This document shows, piece by piece, positions 45,201 to 55,600 of a DNA stretch of 64,000 nt. A model generated the notes under the pieces. It was not told where the DNA came from. It ran no database searches and was given only the letters and a program-made list of their open reading frames with translations. This DNA comes from Saussurea involucrata (taxonomy: Eukaryota; Streptophyta; Magnoliopsida; Asterales; Asteraceae). Positions within the stretch are counted from its first letter, which is position 1; each line of letters begins with the position of its first letter. The stretch is from positions 87,458,873 through 87,522,872 of the forward strand of contig CM066326.1 in NCBI GenBank assembly GCA_033807775.1, read 5' to 3'. A program made the translations under genes and the position numbers.

Positions 45201-46053
45201 CAAGAAATGAAAAATAATCTTCCATCAAAATAAAGGGATATGATGAGCTCATGAGCACTTACTGTTATATTACCACCAACATCAGTTTTGACAAGTGCCA
45301 TGGCTGCTCCGAATTTGTCTAGCATCAGATAAAAAAAACTTAGAGTGTAAGTTGCTATATCCTGAAAGCAATTTTCAGCATGCAAGAGAAAATGCATGAA
45401 AAGCAAACATATTGAGGTCCAATGTCACACCAACAACATTTGAGGTGATTAACCATTCAGGGGTAGCTCAGCTGATCAGACTTTATGTCTGCTCCCCATT
45501 GGAGGTTTGCCCGGTTGTTAACTCTAGGGTCCCATGAAATTAGTCGAGGTGTGCACAAGCTGGCCTGGACACCCGCGGTTATAAAAAGGGATATGAGGTG
45601 ATGCCATGTTTAATCTTTTTAATTAATATTCTACCCAATAGCACTCTGACTTGGTTCCATATCTTCTTAATATCACTTAGATAGAGTTCTACGGTAATGT
45701 GCTTTTATTATATCGTCAAAAATGGTCTGTCTTACTGTATCGAGTATTCCCTAAGATAAGAACACTGTTCATTGGTCTTCTTCCTATGAGACTGAAAGTA
45801 CCAATGCATTCATTTTATTTATGACACAAATATTTGATGTTCCAAATTTGGTAGCTACCCAATTAACAGTTCCCCACCTATAAGTGAATAAGTGATAATA
45901 GATAAGAAGTCCTTGCTTATAAAGTAACACCATACCAATAACAGGTAATATCTGTTTGCAGACGTCTAGGAAAGGCTTGGAAAGCATTTCTCCTTCTTCA
46001 GATTTGACATGCTTCATTCCTTCCAAAGCAGGAGCAAAAACTGTCCCTTCCAT
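42240..46053 (-). CDS. GLTP1: Glycolipid transfer protein (GLTP family)
   Basis: Five coding exons: 46053-45936, 45318-45263, 44689-44559, 44465-44330, 42410-42240; 612 nt, 203 aa, consistent phases. GLTP proteins are cytosolic all-helical proteins that carry single glycolipids between membranes; the plant GLTP1 type prefers glucosylceramide. Headgroup-site residues are visible: Asp52 and Asn56 in TDVGGNITR, Arg59 at the place of the human Lys55, Trp99 in GLLWLTRAM and His138 in KYHGWLA. Length is that of the family (about 200 aa). A 5'-leader intron is likely at 46072-46973 (donor aaag|gttatt, acceptor ttgcag|taatct). The symbol is by homology. Confidence 0.92.
42485..43215. mobile_element. 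Tourist-like MITE, family C copy 3, with nested MITE
   Basis: Ends gggtgagtttggtatctgg and gtgtaccatacgcaccc. TSD tta at 42482-42484 and 43216-43218. A second element (42793-43001) is nested in it. Lies in GLTP intron 4, 75 bp from exon 5. Confidence 0.85.
42793..43001. mobile_element. Short MULE-like MITE sharing MULE-B-type termini
   Basis: Termini gagtaaattac…gtccctatggtttg and aaccacaggaac…gtaatttactc resemble the MULE-B ends (gagtaaacc…gtccctgtggtttg). Flanks cttaaaaat and tttaaaaat resemble a 9-bp TSD with one mismatch. A relative (55735-55969) is truncated at one end. Confidence 0.65.
43640..44310. repeat. Repeat patchwork in GLTP intron 4
   Basis: 43640-43720 is a SINE-like fragment. 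43722-44090 is a 'ggcggatccaggatc' family element with repeated 'tttcgagggatttttaag' and 'ggttgatttcgag' blocks. 44125-44305 is a half copy of Tourist-like family A ending 'ccaaccaaacagcccctta'. Confidence 0.55.
45461..45600 (+). mobile_element. SINE-like repeat in GLTP intron 1
   Basis: tRNA-like start 'ggggtagctcagctgatcag' with an A-box sequence. The tail 'gaaattagtcgaggtgtg' is shared with 38565-38605. B-box weak, no clear TSD. Confidence 0.5.
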
Positions 46054-46149
46054 CTTTGAGACTTGAGATTACTGCAACAGAAAATGATATTAGATAAGAT
46101 TAAACTTTCAAATCTGAAGAAGGGATCAAATTTGATATTAGATAAGATT

Positions 46150-46972
46150 AAACATTCGAATCTTCAAATCTTTGTACTCAATGGTGATCTACGTCTGTTC
46201 TTGTGATGATTAATCGAATGTGGTCGGATGTAGTTCGTGTTTCTTCTGAAATTATCGAAATGTAGTTTTTCATGGTTAATTTAAATCTAGGATTTATGGA
46301 TCGGATTTCTCTTTGTGATTATATGTTTCTCGTGTTCTGTTTCGTTTGAATTGGAGATAAAAAGCAAAATCAGTGAATTTCAGCAACAAAGCATAGTATA
46401 ATTCTGAATAACCACACAAGTTTGAATTAAATTCCTCCACAAAACCACATAATCACCTGATTAGAGAATAAACTAAAAAAAAACTAGTCGACCTTGATCC
46501 TAGAGAAAGAAGTTGATATATATCAAAACCATAGCTTAAAGGTTACATCATCAAACTCATGAATACGGTAAACCTGAAGTTCCTACTGACACCAAAGATC
46601 TGCACTGTAACAACATTAACCAATTAACCAACCACTAGTTACAGATCAGAACACCTTTTGATCGGATTCACATTTTACAATCGTTCAAGATATAGAAGCA
46701 GTAACCTCAGCTGATCAGAGAAATTACGTTTAAATCTAGCTAAATCACCAAAAGAAATTACACAGTCAAGGTAAAAGCAATTCAAACGAAACAGATCACG
46801 AGAAACATATAATCACAGAGAGAAATCTGATCCGTAAACCCTAGATTTAAATTAATGATGAAAAACTACATTTTAATAATTTCAGAAGAAAAGCGAAGTA
46901 GATCTAACCACATTCGATTAATCATCAGAAACACACAGACAATTGAGTACAAATATTTGAAGATTCGAATAA
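46150..46972. repeat. Inverted repeat in the GLTP 5'-leader intron
   Basis: Arms of about 190-210 bp at 46150-46357 and 46783-46972, spaced by about 425 bp. Shared blocks, one arm inverted: 'ttcgaatcttcaaat', 'tgatgattaatcgaatgtgg', 'cttctgaaatt' and 'cgtgttctgtttcgtttgaa'. Arms are imperfect. 'gatattagataagattaaac' is also directly repeated at 46087 and 46134. If transcribed with GLTP, the intron could fold into a long hairpin. Confidence 0.85.
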
Positions 46973-47049
46973 CCTTTTTCTTGCAGATAGTTTAGCTTCA
47001 AGTTCGCCTTCAATGGACGATGTTATTCTCTGGAAGTCTCGTAACAGTC

Positions 47050-47990
47050 AACAGCAAATCTACTTATAGCTTCACGGGAAACCGACAAGAGGAACATAAT
47101 TTTAAATACCCCCTTTGATTTACCATTTTTGACACTTACACCCCCTGGTTTATTTCTAGATGCACATTTCGATTTGATAAAAATTTACAATGTAGATATA
47201 AGCAAATCGTTCTCAAATGGTTTTACTATTTGACTATAAGATACAAAATTACGGATAATTTTTATAAAATCATCATTGATCTGTTGGTTAATTTGTTGTT
47301 TTTTGTATGTGAGGTCCTGTGTTTGAGTCTTTTATCACAATTTTTTTCAGAAACATAATAAACTTGAATTAAAAGTTAAAACTAAGAAAATGGTACAAAC
47401 GGGATTTGAGCTTGTGCCTGGGATGGGAGAAGAAGTCATGGAGTTTCAAAAAAAAAATATATGGTTGCATCCAACAAAATAATAGGGTGACACATTTCAT
47501 TACTCTAAATTTTTACACCAGGACGGAGAAACGAAGCGGTGGCCCATACCACCGTATATACCATAGTTGGTCCACCCCTGCAATTTGATTAACTTTCTAC
47601 AGTATTCAAGAAAACAGGGGCATAATAAACATTACATTGAAACAATATCAGCTCAGACCAATCCTAACCATAAAAAAGTCATACAATTCAAAATTGTCTC
47701 AAGTTGTACTCCAATCTCACTTGTCCTTGCTCAATATAAGGGTCCAATCATGCAAAAACAACAAAAATGTTATATAACCATAAGAACCAATCTTAATGTA
47801 TCATTTAATGTGATTTTGTCATCTAATGCTAAAATTTAAGGTTTTATTTTACATATATTTATTCTGTAATGTATTTGTTTCACAATATAAAAAAATCATG
47901 TATTTTTTTGTTTCACATGTTTCGTGTATTTCACAATGTGACATGATTCACTGGTTCTTACGATTTTCATTTTTTTAGATTCTTATTTGG
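47050..47990. other. Intergenic spacer upstream of GLTP
   Basis: Presumed GLTP promoter side. 47100-47200 has a 'taccccctttgatttacc' repeat-like piece. No gene or clear element. Confidence 0.4.
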
Positions 47991-47993
47991 TTA

Positions 47994-48375
47994 GAGCATC
48001 TCCAACAACTTATCAAAGCTATAGAAAATTGCATTTTCGTTTTCTATATTGCTCCAACAACTTCTCTATATTGTTCTCTAAAATAGAGAAAACTAGAGAA
48101 AGCTCCAAGTTTAGAGAGTTTTCTAAAATTTGCTAGATGGAGAGAGAAATTACTTTTTTATTCATTCTCACCAATAGAATTGAGCTATCATTATTTTATA
48201 TAAAAAAAATTAAAATGTATTGGGATGATAAATTTAAATAATATTTTAATAATATAATGGATGTTGAGTTCTCTAAAATAGAGAATCTGTTGGAGTTAAA
48301 TATAATTCATTTTAAAGATTTTAACTTTTAAGTCCCTGTTTTATAAAAATTGTAGATAATCTGTTGGAGATGCTC
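47994..48375. mobile_element. Tourist-like MITE with 'gagcatctccaaca' ends
   Basis: Termini gagcatctccaacaa and tgttggagatgctc. TSD tta at 47991-47993 and 48376-48378. Internal 'tctctaaaatagagaa' motifs are repeated. The element interrupted at 61641 is a relative. Confidence 0.85.
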
Positions 48376-48551
48376 TTATGACCATGGTATAAATCTAGCT
48401 CGCCCTTGACCCTCTCGACCACCCTGAATATAAATATTTGTTTCGTCCCTGACATCATTTTTTCCTTCTTTCCGTTTTTTTAGTTTAGTCTATATATCAA
48501 ATGTAATTACCGAATTGGAATTTGGCTATGAATTTTCAATTTTTATTGTAA

Positions 48552-48813
48552 GGGGCCGTTTACCGAACACTTACCCGAGTAAGCGTTTACCAGTAAATTT
48601 AACATTGTCGCATTCTTACCGAGTAAGATTTTAGTCCACCAAATCGGTTTCGTATGCAACAATTAATCCGGTAAGCGCTAACCGTGGTAAGAGTCGTCGT
48701 CCACACTTACGGGGTAAGACTTTCTGTAAGGTTTTTGGTCCTTACCATATTAATCCGATAGGTAATTTGACTTGATAAGCGCTTACCCGGGTAAGCATTT
48801 GGTAAACGGCCCC
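48552..48813. mobile_element. Tourist-like MITE with 'ggggccgttta' ends
   Basis: Termini ggggccgtttacc and ggtaaacggcccc. TSD taa at 48549-48551 and 48814-48816. Internal 'gcttacccgggtaag' motifs, also seen at 41550-41848. Confidence 0.88.
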
Positions 48814-48819
48814 TAAATG

Positions 48820-49610
48820 TCTTTTTCAATTTTAGGTTTTCTAATGTTACCTGCCACGAAAATAATGTACAATTTGAAATTTTGCGTTGATAACTCGGTT
48901 CGCTTTCCTCAAGCAAATTTTTTTACAAATTACACCATTGTAATCGTCTCGTCAATATCTTCGAAATGAGCCCAATATTGAATATTTTTGGATCATACTT
49001 GCAAGAGTTTTTGCACAACCCAAACTCGAGTATACAAATACAAGTGAACCAAAACTCGGAACAAATCAAGCCCAAGCCACTATCAGGGGTCTATTTGTCA
49101 TTTTGATAACTAAGAAACATAATTTGACATCTCACAAAAACTAAGGGGTGTGAGACGGGTCGCATAAAAAAAGCAAACCAAATCAAACAAATCCAATATA
49201 TCCCACCCAAAAATAGATCCGAGAAAAACAAAATATACGCAAACTTTACCCCTATCTCAGTTTACATGATCGGCATAATTCATCCATTTAAACTGAAACT
49301 TAATGATACAATTATACAAAGAATTACACAAACTTCTTTACAATACACCATCTCTCACTCAATTCAGTTTTGAGATGCTGCAAAACATGTATTACACCCG
49401 ATACTCAGCCCAATCTACGGGTACAGTAACGGCTTACTAGCGAACACAATACAATGGGACCCATGACCCCCACATGTGGGTCCCACTATCGTATGCTAAC
49501 TCGGGGAAAACGTAGCACCAACGGAAGATCTAACGGACAGATATTGAGGTCAAGAATCACACTACAATAAAAGAATTTGTTACGTTTCTTTGCAGCATGA
49601 AAGATGTAAC
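48820..49610. other. 3' flank of the TBC gene
   Basis: Intergenic. 49160-49265 is a SINE-like fragment. 49270-49610 probably includes the 3' untranslated region of the minus-strand TBC gene. Nothing else recognised. Confidence 0.4.
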
Positions 49611-52600
49611 TCAACTTTCACCTTCACCTGCCCCTATCCTCGCCTGTAATCGCAAAAGTTGCCCATAATTAGAATTCTAAATTGCATAAACCATACTAAG
49701 ACCAAACCCAGTATATCCTACCTAAGGTGGGGTCCTAGGAGGGTAAGATATAAACAGACCTGGCCTCTACCTAAAGATTAGGGTGCGTTTGGTATGCTGG
49801 ACTGGACAAGACAGAACAAAACAAGGATCACTGTCCTACGTTTGGCAGGACTTTTATGTGGAACAGACAGGAATAGAGTGGAACAAAGTGGAACAGACCT
49901 GTTCCACCCCCACCCCATGGAACAAGCTGTAACAGACTTATGTTTTACCAATATAACCTCAAAAGAAAATATAATTCTCTTCTAAAACATCAAATACACG
50001 TTCTATTTTATATTTTATTCATTTTTTAAATTTGATTTAGTATATTTTATCTAATGTTATATGTCATGTTCTGTCCAGTTATGTCTACCAAACGCTGAAC
50101 AACTGTTCTGTCCTGTCCCATCCTGTCATGTTCTATCCGGTCTGCATACCAAACGCACCCTTATAGAGTCTATTTATGTGGAGACCTGCGGCTTGTGAAA
50201 AGGGTAACAAAGAGAGAAGGTCCGATATGATAAAGACTTGAAAAGTTGGTAAATAAATCAAACCAAATCAAACAATTCCAGTAAATCTCGCACGAAATAG
50301 GGTCTTGAGAGGGTAAGATGTACACAGATCTTACCTCCACCCCTACCGTTGTGTTCTCGAGTTTTTTTTACGAAGGAAAGGAAGGGAAAGGGAAAGGGAA
50401 GAGAAAAAATGTTGTGTTCTCGAGTTCTTTTAAGGAGGGAATGGAAAAGAAAAGAAAAGAAAATATTGTAAATTTTCCTTCCAAAACTTTCCTCCCAAAT
50501 GTGGGGGGAAAGGAAAGAAAGGAATATACCAAAAATCAAAAATATTTATAGAATTACACATATACCCATTAATTACATTACCCTATGAAATAAATAAGGG
50601 TATATTGGTAAAAATGCCATCTTTCCTTTCCTTTCTCTCTTACTCGAGAACATGAAAATTTATTTTCTTTCTTTCCTTCCCTTTCCTTTTCTTTTCCTTC
50701 AATCTCAAAAACACAAATACAAATATTTCTTTATTTTTCTTCCCTTTTTTTCTTTTCTTTCCTTCCAAAACTCAAGAACACAGCGTAAGAGTGGAGATGT
50801 TTCCGTTGGGACGTAATTGTGGTTTTGGAAGCTTTGTTTAATTGCATGACATGTGTACGAGTAGAAAAATATTAGGATGGTGATGCTTGCCTTGTTTAGG
50901 TACTTTTTGTGAATTTTCAGTGCTTCCGTCAACGCTTTCTTGGCATCCAAGCTTCCGGTGATACCAGCCATGATCTGAAACGAAAATTATTTCTTAACTT
51001 CCAAGATATGCTAGACAAGAAAAGATCGTGTTAGGATACGTGGAATCCCCTTGAATTCTATCTGAAAGAGCTCTTACGGAGAGAAAGGGGTTCATACATA
51101 TAAACAGGTTTGATGGTCTATGTGTAGCCAATGTAGGACTCCAACGCGCCCCCTCAAGTGAAGGCGAAAAGAGTGTGTCGAGTCCCTACATGGTGTGGTG
51201 CTAGACTCCAACTCTAATATCATGTTAGGATATATGCAACCCCTTTGAAGTGTAGAGGTGGATTATTATGCAACCCTTTGCATTCTTACAACCCTTGCAA
51301 CCAAATCACGAGTGTCAATTTGATCATCAACAGTTACCATTTAATCGGTTGCAACTACCCTTAATTTACAAAAAAACAAAATAAAAATGGATGGTGGATA
51401 GGTGGGTTCCGTCGGTTGTATAATCTAGAGGGGTTGTATTTGAACGCCCCTCTATATGTGTGTGTATATATGTGTTTGTATATATATATATATAGGGCTG
51501 GGTTCCGGTGACAAGTATTTGAACCGTTGATCACTTTTAATCAAATGCCCTCCCATGAATTGTGGCTTAGAAGGGAATTGATCTGGTGCATCTCATCCTA
51601 ATGTGCATCCAACGGTTGATAACCACTTCTCACGTTAACCTCAACTTCACACGGTTTGATGGTTTGTGTCTAACCGATGTGAGACTCCAACAGGCTTGAA
51701 CGCAGTTAAGTTATGATTTAAAACGAACCTGGGCAACATCATCTAGGCCCTTAGCTTCGTTCAAGAGTTTCTTGTTTTTGGTCTCTAGAACACCCGCAAC
51801 CAAGAAAACAGCGAGAAGACTTTTTTGGTCTGTCCGTCCAGTCTTCACGTTTTTCCGCTCGTATTTGCCATACTGCTGAAGTACTTTCTTGCTTAATTTT
51901 GTTGCTACAACTTCATGTGAACCATTTGAAGCATAATCAGCAAACATGTTCGGATTATACTCCATGGCCCACATAACCTGATTAAAGAAAAATATTCTTT
52001 GCAAGTTATAAAAATAAAGAAAAAAACGGTCATTTATCTAGGATGGTGGCTAAAGGTTGTAGGAAGATAGGAAGCAGATGTTTCTTTTACCTCCCATAGA
52101 TACAAGGCATCTACAAAGGAAAATTCCCTTCGGAAAAGAACCATTAGCATACGAATTGCAAACAAATATTCTCCACCGTCCAAGCCCTCTGGATCAGGTA
52201 AATCAAATAAGAACTTTGTCAATTTATTTGAAAATTGTTGGCTAAAAGCTAGTTGTTAGCTAATAAACAAGTTGTGTTTGGTAAAAACTAGTTGATTAGC
52301 CGGATGACAATGTAAAACGGCCTAAAATGATACTCCCTAAGTCTCAAAATAAGTGTCCACAATAGAAATGGCACACAGTTTTAGACATTAATAATGACTA
52401 AACTTTTAGTTAATCAAATGACAACTACACCCTTAATTAATGCATCTATCTTATAAACTCTTAAATATTTGTGAATTACTTAAGGGTAAATTTGGAAATT
52501 TAGTTATCTACTCCCTCCATCCCAAAATAAGTGTCTACATTACTATTTTTGTTTGTCCCAAAATAAGTGTCCATTTTCAAAAGTAAATGTGTATTTTCCC

Positions 52601-55600
52601 ATTTTACCCTTAATTATGTGATGTAGAAAATTTCGCTCTCTATAATTAAGGGTAAAATTGTACTTTGGTTAATTAAAAGGTGTAATAATTACATACTTCT
52701 AAAAGTGTGCCTTTTTCAATGTGGACATTTATTTTGGGACTAAGGGAGTATTTTTTAAATTGGACATTATTTTGAGACAAACATAAATAGAAATGTGGAC
52801 ACTTATTTTGGGACAGAGGGAGAGTGTTGAAATTTTAATTGGAAAAATATAAGGAGCATAATTGGGGGAAAAAGTGGGAAAAAAACCCGTAAGCTTATAA
52901 AAAGCTCAGCTTATCAGCTAATTTATGGCTAACCAAACGAGACTTTTTCAATAAACTAAAAAAAACTAGCTTATGGTTGCCGAAGTTTAAATCTTGATCT
53001 CTTCACCAGCTTCCACCCCACCAAACCCTAAGAATAAAAATTAACCGATAAAACCGATAATTCTCTTCCATCTAACTACTCATATCGAGACAAGCAACAA
53101 GAACAAAATCCCAAGACAAATGAACAAAGGGTATATTGGTAAATATAAACATACCAAGGTGTTGATGAAGCTTCGGATCGATAACTCTCATAACTTGTGA
53201 AAGGATGCCGAGTTGTGATTGCACTCCCATAGAAGTTGCATCAGATCTGAAATTTTCCCTCTTCATAAAGGAAACCATGGATTAATTGTTGAATGTAAAG
53301 AGAATACCAAGAAAATCTACGGAAGTAAATATCAACCAAGGGGATGTTTGGGTTTTTTCCCATTAAGCCAGATACGTATTAAGTCGACTATTGTGATTAA
53401 CTTGTCTATATAAAGTAAGATAAATTGTTGTTTGCTTTTTGTTCTATGAATGATATAAATGATTTTAACCCTCAACAACGGGGTATCATATTTTATTTTT
53501 TTAAAACAATATTTATAACTCAACAACATACTATCAGTTTAACAACGTGGATAGGATACTAATAAAACAACAATAAAATATTTGGCCAAAGAAAACTAGA
53601 AAAAGACGATAGGGAAAAGGATTTGCATAAATGGAAGAAGGAAAAAGAGGGTACTTTTGGAAAAAGATTGGCTGAATGGGTAAAGGCAACATTAGTTTTG
53701 CATTAAGCCATAATCAAACACACCAGTATAAACATAATGAATTTAGCTATAAGTCCATTAAGCTCATTAAGTCAAAATCAAACACTGTCTAAGCCGATAG
53801 ACCACAATCTTTTAAAGAAAACAAAGATATTTCAATCAATTCGGTTCACCAATCCTTTTTTTAAGAAGGTATCTACGTAAATAATTGGGGGTCATCTAAG
53901 CTAAAATATAGATCTATATCCACATAGGATGAATAAGAAAATAAAATATAGTCATGAATTCAATGAATCTACCATCTAGTTTGGAATGTCAGTTCTAAAG
54001 ATTAAAGGCGTACCACTCTACGCATTGCATGCTCATAGCACCAAAAGGCATCTGCTTCCTCCCCCAAAAGAATAACCATCGGGGAACATATATCATTCAT
54101 GCCTGCTTAAAATAAGTGACGAAAAGCATATGATGTTACTGAAATGCTTTATTTCCTACAATTCTAATACTACTTCCGTCCCAAAATACATGCCCACAAT
54201 GAAAAAGCCACACAGTAGAAATGTGTAATCATTACACTTTTTATTAACTAAATGACAAATTTACCCTTAATAATGGATGGAGTACGAATTTCTCCATCTC
54301 ATAGGCATTGTTTGGCAAAAATAAGCTAGCTTATTTTTTGAGTACATGTTTGGATGGACATAAGCTAGCTTATAAGTAAGCTACTTGGAGTAGCTTATGA
54401 GGAGCTTTTTGTGACTACTTCCAATTATACTCTCATTAATATTAATTATTATTTATCAACTATTAATTATAAATAAATTAATTATTACTAATATTAATTG
54501 AAAATTATTAATTAAATTTTAATTATTCATTGATGTTAATTTTTAATTATTTAGAACTATTGTTAATATCAATTATTTTTTTATAATATTAACCAATATA
54601 TTTTAGTTATCAATTACTATTATTTGTTTTAATTATATTATATTTTGCCAAGCGTGCCTTATTCATCAGCTACCAGCTAGCTTATCAGCCACCAGCTACC
54701 TTATCGGCCATCAGCTAGTTTGCCAAACATAGCCTTAGTTTTTTATTACACTCTTTATTGGAAAGTATGCACTTTTTACTTTTGAAAGTGGACACTTATT
54801 TTGGGACGTAGGAATGTACAAGTGAATAGAGTTTCTCACCTTGAACATAACCAATATCATCATCCACCCAAGTATATATAGCAAGAACATCCCAGAGCTT
54901 GGCCTGATTAGCTTCGTTCTCGTAATATACAAGAGGACGATCCGTGCGTACAACATCTAAACCTGCAAAACCAACACGTACCAGTTGTGGTAACAGTGTA
55001 AGGGGCTGTTTGGCAGTTGCTGAATAGTTTGATGCAGAATGATTTAAGTGGTCAGAATGATTAAAAGGCCCTTATGATATAGTGCAAAATTAAATATGGT
55101 TGTTTGATAATTGTTTAGAATGAAATTAAGACGCTGAATGGTTAAGGGAGGCCCAAGATACAAAATCATTCAGAGGGTTATAGAACCATTAACAGGCAGA
55201 CTTTTTTTTGCCAAACAAGATTCACCTCTTAGCGATTCAGCGGTTGCCTCTTAATGGAACTATTAAGAGGTAAACAAACAGCCCCTAATACAAGTTACTA
55301 GGAACACACTACACATCTATGGCTTCGTGGAACTCAAACACGCTACACTTAATTATTTAAATTTGAGAGGCTTATCCCAAGTTAAAAGGTATAATAGCAA
55401 GAGGATAAGACGAGATATTTACGTATATAACCTTACACGAGATTTTAGTTAAATGATTTAGATCCATAACATTTTGACGAGTATAAAGCCATTTTTCAAT
55501 AGGGTAATTAAGGGATATGACCTTAAATGAGATTTTAATTACATCCATAACCTCATGACCTACTAAAGAAAAGATGGCCTCATACTCATGAGAAGGTCAT

